From: Pyrinomonadaceae bacterium
GTDB lineage: Bacteria; Acidobacteriota; Blastocatellia; Pyrinomonadales; Pyrinomonadaceae
Assembly: GCA_030841105.1 (NCBI GenBank)
Contig: JAVEDE010000095.1
Coordinates: forward strand, 124,001-188,000
DNA length: 64,000 nt
Direction: 5' to 3'
Below, one piece after another: positions 47,088 to 55,656 of the stretch. The notes below the pieces were generated by a model. The model saw only the letters and a list, made by a program, of their open reading frames with translations, did no database searches and was not told the origin of the DNA. The translations under genes and the position numbers were made by a program. How positions within the stretch are numbered: the first letter of the stretch is position 1; each line of letters opens with the position of its first letter.

Positions 47088-47169
47088 AAGTCAAAGGGGG
47101 CAGGTGCTTTACCTCGGGCGGCCACCGAGTGGGCAAGGACAGTTGTTTGTGATCCGCCCCCTTTGACTT
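47088..47169. repeat. 14-bp inverted repeat ends, possible MITE relic or structured element
   Basis: AAGTCAAAGGGGGC (47088-47101) and GCCCCCTTTGACTT (47156-47169) are perfectly complementary and 54 bp apart. Inside is a second small hairpin (CTCGG...CCGAG). AGGTGC occurs just inside the left end and again 11 bp outside the right end. Confidence 0.55.
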
Positions 47170-47263
47170 GGCACGTCTGCAGGTGCAATGTTTATGCCAG
47201 ACCGAGACAATAGCAGATTTATTGAAAAATGCAAGTTTTCTTGCAAACTTCCGTAAGTGTAAT

Positions 47264-47301
47264 GTCTACTAAAGTAGACTGTGGTGTCCACTCTAGTAGA
47301 C
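47264..47301. promoter_or_regulatory. Twin dyad operator candidate
   Basis: GTCTACT-AA-AGTAGAC (47264-47279, perfect) and GTCCACT-CT-AGTAGAC (47286-47301, one mismatch) with centres 22 bp apart, about two helical turns. A related half-site lies at 26843. Strong look of a repressor binding site in front of the acyltransferase gene or the divergent J-domain gene. Confidence 0.6.
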
Positions 47302-47506
47302 GCCGACGATAAAAGGGCGGCGGGTTTGTGCTTCCGGACAGCCACGTTGAAACGAATTGCGAAGGCGCGTTCTTGACAAGGCAGCCCATCGGCCATTAAC
47401 TTCTGCCCTGTACGTTTCCGCACATTAGCGGGCGATTTGGACAGACGACATAGGTTACGAATCAGCTTTCCGTTCGCCATCCTCAGCAACACAGGAGTGT
47501 TCAAAC

Positions 47507-48391
47507 ATCTCGCACGTCCTCAAAAGTTTCGCGCGCCGCGCGTTATTCCTGTCAAAGAATTCTGCCACCAAAATTCTGCCGCCCCGCGCGCTCGACGCGT
47601 ATCTCTCCGCGCTCGGCTCGGCGGATTATTACTTCGGGCGAGACATGCGCGACCGCTGCCGCCCGCTGTTGACCGATCATTTGAACCATCCGCCCGGCTC
47701 CGAGTTCTACGAGTTTTACGTCTCGCAGCTCTGCCGCAATCTGGTCAGGTGGTCAATCCCCCACGCGCACCCTTACTGGACTAAGAGATCGCGCAGGCTC
47801 GAAGTGGTCGGCGAGCAACACGTCCGCCGCTGCCTCGACGAAGGGCGCGGGGTGATCGTCTTGCTCAGCCACTTCGGCCCGTGGCCTTTCATCTCGCACG
47901 AATTCGAGCGCAGGGGCTTGCGCATCGCCCCGACCTACCCGCTCGGCTGGCCGCATGAGGCGCGCGTGGAAATGTCTGACCGGATACAATTTTTGCGAGA
48001 GGCGCGGCGGGTCTTGGCGCGTAACGGCATCGTCGGGCTGATGGGCGACGTGGGAGTGGTGGGCGTGGGTGGCCTCGGCCGGATGGTCGAACTGCCATTT
48101 CTGGGCGTGACGACTCCTTTCCCGCTCGGATGCACAGCCTTGTCCGTGCGCACGTCAACCCCCATCGTGCCGGTCTTTTCTCTCCGTCACTCCGACGGGC
48201 GACACATCATCGTCTGCACCGAGCCGATTGATCCGAGACACTATGAGGCCACCGAGACGGAGCAGCAGCAGGTGAAGATGTTGGAGTGCTACGCGGCGCG
48301 GCTGGAAGAGATGGTCAGGGCGCACCCGCACAACGCTTATAGTTATCTTGAGTTCGCGCCGCGTTTCACGAACACCGGGACACGGCTTTGA
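47507..48391 (+). CDS. LpxL/HtrB-like lysophospholipid or lipid A acyltransferase
   Basis: Acyltransferase with LLSHFGPWPF (the HxxxxE/D-type motif region), GLMGDVGVVG and PFPLGCTALSVRTSTPIVPVFSLR, as in lipid A late acyltransferases, ending YSYLEFAPRF. The first ATG (47645) would give 248 residues and cut into a plausible N-terminal region; the frame is open from about 47431 and reads KILPPRALDAYLSALGSADY ahead of that ATG. No ATG, GTG or TTG exists there. AGGAG at 47493-47497 stands 9 bp before an in-frame ATC at 47507, which gives 294 residues, near the family size. I annotate from the ATC with caution. Confidence 0.72.
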   Translation: MSHVLKSFARRALFLSKNSATKILPPRALDAYLSALGSADYYFGRDMRDRCRPLLTDHLNHPPGSEFYEFYVSQLCRNLVRWSIPHAHPYWTKRSRRLEVVGEQHVRRCLDEGRGVIVLLSHFGPWPFISHEFERRGLRIAPTYPLGWPHEARVEMSDRIQFLREARRVLARNGIVGLMGDVGVVGVGGLGRMVELPFLGVTTPFPLGCTALSVRTSTPIVPVFSLRHSDGRHIIVCTEPIDPRHYEATETEQQQVKMLECYAARLEEMVRAHPHNAYSYLEFAPRFTNTGTRL

Positions 48392-48415
48392 ACTAACCCG
48401 GCCACGCAACAACTA

Positions 48416-48446
48416 GAGGCCGCGCGGTTGCTCCCCGCGCGGCCTC
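48416..48446. terminator. Hairpin between convergent genes
   Basis: GAGGCCGCGCGG-TTGCTCC-CCGCGCGGCCTC: 12-bp perfect stem between the acyltransferase (plus) and pepA (minus). Confidence 0.75.
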
Positions 48447-48486
48447 CGTGTTTGAGAGGTCAACGATAATTTCCGCCGGTCGCGGG

Positions 48487-50049
48487 CTAAGACTTGTCGC
48501 CCTTGTCGCCCTTGTTGCCGGACGAGGCGCGCACGGCGCGCTCGATCAAATTGAGCAGCGTTCGCACGGCGACGCCCGTCGGCCCTTTCGAGCGATACGG
48601 CTTGACGTCGTCGCCCCACGCCGTGCCCGCGATGTCGAGGTGCGCCCACGAAATGCCGTCGGCAAACTCTTTGAGGAAGGCCGCCGCCGTGATCGTCCCC
48701 GCCTTGCGCCCGCCGACGTTCTTGATGTCCGCGATGTCAGATTTGATCTGGCGCGTGTACTCTTTATCGAGCGGCAACTGCCAGAGCTTTTCCCCGACTT
48801 CCCTGCCCGCCGCGATCACTTCGTCAATCAACTCCTGATCCGTGCCGAGAATGCCCGTGTTCACGTCGCCGAGCGCGATGGAGACTGCGCCCGTCAGCGT
48901 CGCCAGATCGACGACCTGCGTCGCGCCGAGTTTGCGCGCGTAGGCGATGGCATCGGCCAGAATCAGTCGGCCTTCGGCGTCCGTGTTGATGACTTCGATG
49001 GTCTTGCCGGACATGGCGCGCACCACGTCGCCCGGCTTGGTGGCCTTGCCCGAAGGCATGTTCTCCACCGCAGGCACGACGCCGAGGAGCGGCATCGGCG
49101 GCTTCAACTGCGCCGCCGCGCGCATCACGCCGAGCACCGTCGCCCCGCCCGTCATGTCGTACTTCATCAACTCCATGTTCTCGCCCGGCTTGATCGAGAT
49201 GCCGCCCGTGTCGAACGTCACGCCCTTGCCGACGAACGCGAGCAGCCCCTCGCCCCCGCCCGACACCGTGCCGCCGCCCGTAAAACCTTCGGGCGTGTAC
49301 TTCAAGATGATCAGTGCGGGCGGCTCTTCCGATCCCCGCGCCACGCTCAGGAGCGACCCCATGCCCTCGCTCTCCATGCGCTCGCGATCCAGTATGTCAA
49401 CTTCCAACCCGAACTCGCTCGCGATGGCGCGCGCCCGCTCGGCCATGATCGTCGGCGTCATGTACGCGCCGGGTTCGTTGGCGAGGTCACGCGTGAAGTT
49501 GACCGACTCGCCGACGATGCGCCCGCGTTCCGCGCCGCGCCGGAGCGCGTCCTCGTTCGCCCCCTGCGCGACGATGACGAGCCGCTCAAGGACGCGCTCT
49601 TCTTTCTCCGACGTGCGATATTTGTCCGGCTCGAACAGCGACATCAAAACGCCTTCGACCGAGACCTCGGCGCTACGTTCAGCATCTGACTCCGCGCCGC
49701 GCGCGATCAAACCCACGGTCTTGACGTTTCGCGCCCGCAGCGCACGCGCCGCCGTCCCGGCCATCTGCGACACCTGCGCCGCCTTGTAACTCTCGCGCTC
49801 GCCGACGCCGACGAGCAGCAGCCGCTTCGCCTTCAACTCGCCGCGCCCCTCGCCGAGGTGCAAGTACACGGTCTCGCCCTCTTTGCCCTTGAGTTCCTCC
49901 GACTCGATGACGGACTTGATAAGGCCGCCCGTCGCCGCGTCTAACTCCTGTAGAAATCCCTCGTGCGCCTGTTCGTCCTTGAAGACCGCCACGGCGAGGG
50001 CTTGCACGTCCACTTCGCCCACACGCCCGGTGCTCACTTGAATGTCCAT
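48487..50049 (-). CDS. pepA: Leucyl aminopeptidase PepA (M17)
   Basis: A 520-residue cytosolic two-metal aminopeptidase. N-terminal macro-like domain (1-165), then the catalytic domain: VGKGVTFDTGGISIKP, MKYDMTGGATVLG, and the signature NTDAEGRLILADA with metal-binding Asp and Glu. The C-terminal HLDIAGTAW and TGVAVRTLLNLIERA are typical; a GNKGDKGDKS tail is added. First in order after the hairpin on this long minus-strand run; smpB is 19 bp upstream. Confidence 0.94.
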   Translation of the reverse strand: MDIQVSTGRVGEVDVQALAVAVFKDEQAHEGFLQELDAATGGLIKSVIESEELKGKEGETVYLHLGEGRGELKAKRLLLVGVGERESYKAAQVSQMAGTAARALRARNVKTVGLIARGAESDAERSAEVSVEGVLMSLFEPDKYRTSEKEERVLERLVIVAQGANEDALRRGAERGRIVGESVNFTRDLANEPGAYMTPTIMAERARAIASEFGLEVDILDRERMESEGMGSLLSVARGSEEPPALIILKYTPEGFTGGGTVSGGGEGLLAFVGKGVTFDTGGISIKPGENMELMKYDMTGGATVLGVMRAAAQLKPPMPLLGVVPAVENMPSGKATKPGDVVRAMSGKTIEVINTDAEGRLILADAIAYARKLGATQVVDLATLTGAVSIALGDVNTGILGTDQELIDEVIAAGREVGEKLWQLPLDKEYTRQIKSDIADIKNVGGRKAGTITAAAFLKEFADGISWAHLDIAGTAWGDDVKPYRSKGPTGVAVRTLLNLIERAVRASSGNKGDKGDKS

Positions 50050-50068
50050 TTGAACTTTTATCTCCTGA

Positions 50069-50536
50069 TTAACGATTGCGCTCTTTTAATTCCGCCCGCG
50101 TCTCGCGATCAACCGTCCGACGCATCTCCGTCTCGCGCTTATCATAAAGTTTTTTGCCGCGCGCCACGCCGATCTCAAACTTAACGCGACCCTTTTTCAC
50201 GTAGACCCGCGTGACGACGAGTGTCATGCCCTTGATCGTCGCCTCCTGCTCAAGTTTATCTATCTCACGTCGGTGTAACAAAAGTTTCCGCGTGCGCGTG
50301 GCTTCGTGATTATCGCGGTTGCCGTAAGCATACGGCGAAATGTGGGCATTAAACAACCACGCCTCGCCGTCGCGCACGGCGACGTAAGACTCCTTCAACT
50401 GAATCTGCCCGGCGCGGACGCTCTTGACCTCAGTGCCTTGAAAAACGACTCCCGCTTCGTACGTATTCAGAATGTGATATTCGTGATACGCCGCGCGGTT
50501 CGCCAGCAACAATTTTATTTCGTCTGCTTCTGCCAT
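50069..50536 (-). CDS. smpB: SsrA-binding protein SmpB
   Basis: A 155-residue partner of tmRNA in ribosome rescue. AAYHEYHILNTYEAGVVFQGTEVKSVR and KESYVAVRDGEAWLFNAHISPYAYGNRDNHEATRTRKLLLHRREI are diagnostic; the C-terminal tail (KGRVKFEIGVARGKKLYDKRET) is complete. No tmRNA gene was found in the window. Confidence 0.95.
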   Translation of the reverse strand: MAEADEIKLLLANRAAYHEYHILNTYEAGVVFQGTEVKSVRAGQIQLKESYVAVRDGEAWLFNAHISPYAYGNRDNHEATRTRKLLLHRREIDKLEQEATIKGMTLVVTRVYVKKGRVKFEIGVARGKKLYDKRETEMRRTVDRETRAELKERNR

Positions 50537-50574
50537 CTTCCAAACCTTCTCACGCGCCCCTGCTCAAGTTCGCC

Positions 50575-51591
50575 TCACAAATTCATCCCCGTGAACTCGC
50601 CGCGCAGCGGCCGCGCCATCAAATCCTCTGCCGCCGCGCGCGCTCTTTTGCCTTCGTAGAGCACCGCGTGAACCTGCTCCGTGATCGGCATCTCGATTTC
50701 GCGGCTCTCGGCCAGCAACTTCACGGCGCGCGTCGTGCGCACGCCCTCCGCCACTTCGTGCATCCCGCTCAAAATCTCCGCGAGCGCGCGCCCGCGCCCC
50801 AACTCCTGCCCGACGTAACGATTGCGCGACAGCGCGCCCGTACAGGTCAACACCAGATCGCCCATGCCCGCCAGCCCCGCCAGCGTCTCGACGCGCCCAC
50901 CCTCGGCCAACGCCAGCCGCGTGATCTCCGACAGCCCGCGCGTGATTAAAGCCGCAATGCTGTTCGTCCCCAGACCCAGACCGGACACCATCCCTGCGGC
51001 CAGCGCGATGACGTTCTTCACCGCGCCGCCGAGTTCCGTCCCGACCAGATCGCCGTTCGTGTAGACGCGAAAGTTTTCAAAACTCAAAGCGGCCTGCACG
51101 GCCAGCGTCGCACGCGCATCGTAACCGGCGGCGACGACTGCCGTCGGGTGTCCTGCCGCCACCTCCTGCGCGAACGACGGCCCCGACAAGCACACGAAAC
51201 GCGCGGCGCACTCTTTCCCCAACACTTCCCCCGCCACTTCCGAAATGCGCTGTCCCGACTCGATCTCGATGCCCTTCGTCGCGCTGACGATCACGACTTC
51301 GGCGTGCAACCCGGACGCCATCCGCTGCAACAACTCGCGCGTCGCGTGCGATGGCGCGGCCAGAATTACAATCCGCGCCCCCCTTACCGCTTCACCCAAA
51401 TCGCACGTCGCATGCACGTCGCCCGCGAGACTGTGCCCGGTCAGATAGACGCCGTTCACGCGCCGCACGTTGATGCCTTCGACGACCTCCGCGTTACGCG
51501 ACCATAGCCTCACGGCATGCCCCGCCCGCCCGGCCACCAACCCCAAAGCCGTGCCCCAACCGCCCGCACCGATGATCGCGATGTGAGACAT
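50575..51591 (-). CDS. gpsA: NAD(P)H-dependent glycerol-3-phosphate dehydrogenase
   Basis: Makes sn-glycerol-3-phosphate from dihydroxyacetone phosphate for phospholipid synthesis. MSHIAIIGAGGWGTALGLVAGRAGH is the NAD(P)-binding start; CLSGPSFAQEVAAGHPTAVV, GGAVKNVIALAAGMVSGLGLGTNSIAALITRGLSEI (catalytic Lys) and GMGDLVLTCTGALSRNRYVG complete the signature. It is 108 bp downstream of plsY, the next enzyme of the same pathway, with a repeat between. Confidence 0.95.
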   Translation of the reverse strand: MSHIAIIGAGGWGTALGLVAGRAGHAVRLWSRNAEVVEGINVRRVNGVYLTGHSLAGDVHATCDLGEAVRGARIVILAAPSHATRELLQRMASGLHAEVVIVSATKGIEIESGQRISEVAGEVLGKECAARFVCLSGPSFAQEVAAGHPTAVVAAGYDARATLAVQAALSFENFRVYTNGDLVGTELGGAVKNVIALAAGMVSGLGLGTNSIAALITRGLSEITRLALAEGGRVETLAGLAGMGDLVLTCTGALSRNRYVGQELGRGRALAEILSGMHEVAEGVRTTRAVKLLAESREIEMPITEQVHAVLYEGKRARAAAEDLMARPLRGEFTGMNL

Positions 51592-51597
51592 ACTTCA

Positions 51598-51700
51598 AAC
51601 GATGAATGAGGAACGCGGGACGATGAAGCGAAGACGAAAGACCATTGCGTTTAGTTCATCGTCATCGTTCCTACTTCAACGTTGCCTGTTCATCGTTACT
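51598..51700. repeat. Imperfect inverted repeat, AACGATGAAC family
   Basis: GATGAATGAGGAACGCGGGA then CGATGAAGCGAAGACG (51601-51636) opposite TTCATCGTCATCGTTCCTAC and TGTTCATCGTTACTCAT (51654-51702). Same family as 9414 and 22621. Fills the gap between plsY and gpsA. Confidence 0.75.
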
Positions 51701-52314
51701 CATTTCAGTTTGCTCTCTGTGCCGTTCAACAGGCGGCCGATGTTGGCGCGATGCATGAAGATGATGAGCGCGCCGCCCGCGGCAGCCACCGCCATGACGG
51801 GGGCGACAGACGCGTCCGAACTTCCTTTGTCACTTAACAGCCAGATGAACAGCGGCAGCGTCGCCGTCGCCGCGATTGAACCGAGTGAGACGTAGCGGGT
51901 CGCCCACACGACGGCGAGGAAGACCAGCGCGGCGGGCACGACCGCCACGGGCGTCAAACTCAGGAACACGCCGAGGCCGGTCGCTACGCCTTTGCCGCCA
52001 CGGAATTTCAACCAGACCGGGAAGACGTGCCCGGCGACGACCGCTATCGAAGCCGCCGCGACCCACGGGTTGACGCCGAAGTCAGGTGCGAGCAGCCACC
52101 GCGCGACGAGTGCGACGAGCGCGCCCTTCGCCGCGTCAAGCGCGAGCGTCAACAGCCCCGCGCCCTTGCCCGCGCGGCGCGTCACGTTCGTCGCGCCCGT
52201 CCCGCCTGAACCCGTCTCGCGCACGTCGCCGCCGCCCCGCGCACGCACGATCAAAAATCCGAACGGGATCGAACCGACGAGATACGCGACGACAATGAAC
52301 AGCGCAGGCAGCAA
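51700..52314 (-). CDS. plsY: Acyl-phosphate:glycerol-3-phosphate acyltransferase PlsY
   Basis: A 204-residue integral membrane enzyme that starts phospholipid synthesis by acylating glycerol-3-phosphate from acyl-phosphate. Motifs: AYLVGSIPFGFLI, GSGGTGATNVTR, VFPVWLKFRGGKGVATGLG. Five to six membrane helices. TTG 52314 preceded by GGAG gives the normal N-terminus; the frame further upstream to 52395 is Arg/Ser-rich and unlike the family. PlsY depends on PlsX, not seen here, and on GpsA product from the next gene. Confidence 0.9.
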   Translation of the reverse strand: MLPALFIVVAYLVGSIPFGFLIVRARGGGDVRETGSGGTGATNVTRRAGKGAGLLTLALDAAKGALVALVARWLLAPDFGVNPWVAAASIAVVAGHVFPVWLKFRGGKGVATGLGVFLSLTPVAVVPAALVFLAVVWATRYVSLGSIAATATLPLFIWLLSDKGSSDASVAPVMAVAAAGGALIIFMHRANIGRLLNGTESKLK

Positions 52315-52435
52315 CGTGGCATCACTCCGCGACGGCGCAAAACATCGAACGACGAGCGAACGGCGACTATAGCAACCTGCCGGAAGGCGCGGCAAGTGTC
52401 GGGGAGACGGTGCGCGGGCTTAGTTTAAGTCGGTT

Positions 52436-53671
52436 TCAGATGAGGCGGCGGCGCAGGAGGTCGAGCGCGGCCTGTGAGGCGCGCCAGCGGATGAGTTGGC
52501 GGTCGCCGGGGAGAAGCAGTTTGCGATGCTCCGTGTGCGCGTCGTCCGAGAGCGCGATGTAGACGAGGCCGACGGGTTTGTCTTCCGTGCCGCCGCCGGG
52601 GCCTGCGATCCCTGTGACGCTCAGGCCGAAGTCTGTGCCCGCGCGCTCGCGCACGCCCTCGGCCATCGCCTCGGCGACGGGCGCGCTCACCGCGCCGTAC
52701 TCCGCGATCAAGTCCGACGGCACGCCGAGCAGTCGCACCTTCGCGTCGTTGGAATAAGTGACGACGCCCTCCATGAAGTAGGTGGACGAGCCGGGCACTT
52801 CCGTGAGCCGCTCGGCGATGAGGCCGCCCGTGCAACTTTCGGCGACGGCGAGGGTGAAGCCGCCCACGGCGAGGCGCAGGCCGATGATCTCTTCCATCTG
52901 CTCGCCGCGGAAGGCGAAGATGGCGTCGCCGAGTCGCTCCTCGATCTGCCCTGCGAGTCCGTCGAGCAGCAGTTCCGCCTCCTGCTCCGACTTGCCTTGC
53001 GCCGTCAGGTGAATTTCGATCTCGCTGCGGTTGAAGAGGATTGTCGTCTGCGGATTTTTATACTGCGTGTAGACCGGCGCGATGCGTTCATCAACCGCCG
53101 ACTCGCCCAAACCCGACACGCGCAACACGCGCCGCGCGACGCGCACGTCGCCCGCCTTCGCCATGAGCCGCGCACTGACGTGCGTCTCGTACATCGGGCG
53201 CATCTCGCGCGGCGGGCCGGGCAAGAGAATGACCGAGCGCCCTTCGTGTTCGAGGTACATGCCGGGGGCTGAGCCGTGCGGGTTGTCGAGCACCTCCGCG
53301 CCTTCGATGATCATCGCCTGCCGAGTGTTGATCTCCGGCATCTTGCGTCCCCAGCGCATGAACTTCTCGCGCAGCGCGTCGAGCACCGCTTCGTTCAAGA
53401 CGAGGCGACGAGCCATCGCGCGCGCGGCGATCTTGCGCGTGATGTCGTCCTCGGTCGGCCCCAAGCCGCCCGTCGTGATGACGACCCGCGAGCGGCGCAA
53501 AGCGTCCTTGATGGTCTCTTCCAGACGCGCGTCGTCGTCGCCGACGATGGTCTTGAGTTTGACCTCGATGCCGATGGCGTTGAGCTTCTCGGTCAACCAC
53601 AGGCTGTTCGTGTCCGCGCGATCCGGCGTCAACAACTCCGATCCGATGGCGATGATTTCAGCGGTGAGCAT
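52436..53671 (-). CDS. cinA: CinA family protein (nicotinamide-nucleotide amidase/competence-damage inducible)
   Basis: A 411-residue two-domain protein. Residues 1-170 form a molybdopterin-binding-like domain (AEIIAIGSELLTPDRADTNS, ITTGGLGPTEDDITR, VILLPGPPREM), with ADP-ribose pyrophosphatase activity in homologues; residues about 255-411 form the CinA C-terminal deamidase (LAVAESCTGGLIAERLTEVPG, VTYSNDAKVRLLGV, GIAGPGGGTEDKPVG). Involved in pyridine nucleotide salvage. Confidence 0.93.
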   Translation of the reverse strand: MLTAEIIAIGSELLTPDRADTNSLWLTEKLNAIGIEVKLKTIVGDDDARLEETIKDALRRSRVVITTGGLGPTEDDITRKIAARAMARRLVLNEAVLDALREKFMRWGRKMPEINTRQAMIIEGAEVLDNPHGSAPGMYLEHEGRSVILLPGPPREMRPMYETHVSARLMAKAGDVRVARRVLRVSGLGESAVDERIAPVYTQYKNPQTTILFNRSEIEIHLTAQGKSEQEAELLLDGLAGQIEERLGDAIFAFRGEQMEEIIGLRLAVGGFTLAVAESCTGGLIAERLTEVPGSSTYFMEGVVTYSNDAKVRLLGVPSDLIAEYGAVSAPVAEAMAEGVRERAGTDFGLSVTGIAGPGGGTEDKPVGLVYIALSDDAHTEHRKLLLPGDRQLIRWRASQAALDLLRRRLI

Positions 53672-53711
53672 TTTTTGTAATTACCGAATTTCGAGTTGCG
53701 TGCGGAGCGGG

Positions 53712-55523
53712 TTATTCCGCCGCGCCGAACAGTTTCACCTCGCGCACCCACATCACGAACGGGCGACTGCGCGTTCCCTGTTGCGCGGGTTGCAGGATGC
53801 GCAGGCGGTCGGTCGTGACGGGCGCAAACTCGAAGGCCGTGCGGTCGTAGTCGCTGCCGGGTTCGACGTGCGAGATCGTCCGCCATTCGCCGCCCTCGCC
53901 CGGCGTTTGCAATTCGACGCGGCGCGAGGCGACGAAGCGGCCGCGGTCGAAGCCCCAGTAGACGTAGACGGCGGAGACGCGCGCCGGTGCGCCGAGTCCG
54001 AGTTCGATCCAGTGCGGCTGCGGCGTCTCGGCCGAAGCCCAGTTGCCCTCGTTGTAGCGCATCGCGGAGATGCGCTTCACGTCGAGCACGCCGTCGTTGA
54101 GCGGCCTCGCCGTATAGCCTTCATAGCTCGAATCAACCGCGACGCGCGCCGCGCTCAGTTCGGCGAGCGCGGGCGTAGTGGTCGGCGACGTCGTTGTGGC
54201 CGGGGCTGCGACTTGCGGCGCGGCCGTTTGCTCGGCGGCGGCTTGCGTCGCGTCGGCTCGTCTTTGCGCGCGCCGCCCGGCCTCGCGCGTGAAGCGCAGG
54301 TAGATGAGGACGCCGCTTAAGAGCATGAGCGCGATGAGACCGATGACGACCCACTTGCCGCGCGCGTTAGCCCGCGCGCCGGGGCGTGACAATTTCACAG
54401 CCGCCGACTGTCGCTGGAGGTGCGCGAGTTTGGTGGTGGCGGGCGACGCGCCGAGTTCCGCGCCGCACGCGCGGCACAGTTGCTCGTCCGCCTCTGCCTC
54501 CGTGCCGCACGCCGGGCACGCGCCGCTGCGGATGGGCTGCGTGATGTAGTCGTGCCGGACGGTGTTGTCGGCCGTGTCGTGCAGTTCGTGCGTGCCGACG
54601 GGGCGATAAGTTTTCGGTTCGGCCTCGACGGCTTCGACCGCCTCGCCCGCGTCGCGCTCACGCGCCGTCTTGATCGCGCGGAGAAAATCGGTCGCCGTCG
54701 CGTAACGCCCGGCCGGGTCTTTTTCGAGCGCGCGCAGGATGATGTCTTCGACTTCGAGCGGGATGCGCGGGTTGATCTCGGTCGGGAGCGGCGGCGGCTC
54801 TTCGACGTGCGCGCGCAAAATCTCTGTGCGCGTCAGCGGCTCGCGCTCGTTGCCGAAGGGCGGCGCGCCCGTCAGCATTTCGTAGAGGATGATGCCAAGC
54901 GAGTAGATGTCGGAACGCTGGTCAACTTCCAGCCCCTCGGCCTGTTCGGGCGAGACGTAGCGCGGCGAGCCGTAAGCAGAGCCGTGCGTGTCGGTCGTCT
55001 CCGAGCCGACGACTTTGACGATGCCGAAGTCCGTGATCTTGACGTGGTCGTCGGGCGTGACGAGGATGTTCGGCGGCTTGAGGTCGCGGTGGATGATGCC
55101 GCGGTGCGCCGCGCCGTCCTGGTCCTGATAGGTGAAGGTGTGCGCGTAGACGACCGCCGTGAGGATTTGATCGAACAGCGCGAGCGCGCGTTCGCACACG
55201 AGCGCGCCGCCCTCCTGCTTGAGCAACTGCGCGAGCGAGCGACCCTCGACGTACTCCATCACGATGTAGTAAGTCTGCTCGGCGACGATGTAGTCGTAAA
55301 TTTTGACGATGCCGGGGTGATCGAGTTGCGACTGGATGTAAGCCTCGCGCTCGAAGCGGTGGCGCAGGGCGCGCAGGTCGTGATCGCCTGCGCGCGGGTT
55401 GATTGACTTGATGGCGACCTCGCGCGGCAGCTTCGTGTGCTGGCCGCGATAGACGACGCCCATCCCGCCGCGCCCGATGCGTTCCTCAATGCGATAGCTG
55501 CCGATGATCGTCTCAGTCGCCAT
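53712..55523 (-). CDS. Membrane Ser/Thr protein kinase with zinc ribbon and discoidin-like C-terminus
   Basis: A 603-residue Hanks-type kinase. Kinase domain 10-285: glycine loop IGRGGMGVVYRG, VAIK, HRDLKPPNILV (145-155), DFG (165-167), and activation loop DTHGSAYGSPRYVSPEQAEG. A cytoplasmic zinc ribbon follows (C336, C339, C350, C353), then a membrane helix (391-410), an Ala/Thr linker, and at 455-600 a beta-sandwich like F5/8-type C (discoidin) domains (ARPLNDGVLDVKRISAMRYNE, WIELGLGAPARVSAVYVYWG, RLRILQPA). It probably senses a carbohydrate or envelope ligand outside and phosphorylates proteins inside. Confidence 0.88.
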   Translation of the reverse strand: MATETIIGSYRIEERIGRGGMGVVYRGQHTKLPREVAIKSINPRAGDHDLRALRHRFEREAYIQSQLDHPGIVKIYDYIVAEQTYYIVMEYVEGRSLAQLLKQEGGALVCERALALFDQILTAVVYAHTFTYQDQDGAAHRGIIHRDLKPPNILVTPDDHVKITDFGIVKVVGSETTDTHGSAYGSPRYVSPEQAEGLEVDQRSDIYSLGIILYEMLTGAPPFGNEREPLTRTEILRAHVEEPPPLPTEINPRIPLEVEDIILRALEKDPAGRYATATDFLRAIKTARERDAGEAVEAVEAEPKTYRPVGTHELHDTADNTVRHDYITQPIRSGACPACGTEAEADEQLCRACGAELGASPATTKLAHLQRQSAAVKLSRPGARANARGKWVVIGLIALMLLSGVLIYLRFTREAGRRAQRRADATQAAAEQTAAPQVAAPATTTSPTTTPALAELSAARVAVDSSYEGYTARPLNDGVLDVKRISAMRYNEGNWASAETPQPHWIELGLGAPARVSAVYVYWGFDRGRFVASRRVELQTPGEGGEWRTISHVEPGSDYDRTAFEFAPVTTDRLRILQPAQQGTRSRPFVMWVREVKLFGAAE

Positions 55524-55524
55524 T

Positions 55525-55655
55525 AAAAATTGTCGGTCGTCCGTGGCCGGTTGTCCGCTGTTATTTGTCTGTGGTTAGTTGTGCAACTTCACCTTTAGCG
55601 ATTCGCGCGATTGCCACAAAACAATGGGCAACTGACGACGGACAACGGACAGCTT
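55525..55655. repeat. Imperfect inverted repeat, GTTGTCCGTCGTC family
   Basis: TTGTCGGTCGTCCGTGGCCG then GTTGTCCGCTG (55529-55560) opposite CAACTGACGACGGACAACGG then ACAGC (55629-55653). Fills the gap between two minus-strand genes. Same family as 16721-16826. Confidence 0.75.
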
Positions 55656-55656
55656 C

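Larger units (their letters stand above)
46905..47506. other. Gap of 602 bp with dyads and a TIR-like inverted repeat
   Basis: No gene supported. It is AT-richer than its surroundings. It holds the inverted repeat at 47088-47169 and the twin dyads at 47264-47301, annotated separately. A short frame beginning at 47437 has no homology-like features and overlaps the real downstream gene in another frame. Confidence 0.55.

Noticed and set aside
47437-47784. 115-codon frame upstream of the acyltransferase
   Set aside because: Arg-rich in its second half, overlaps the acyltransferase frame and has no family features.
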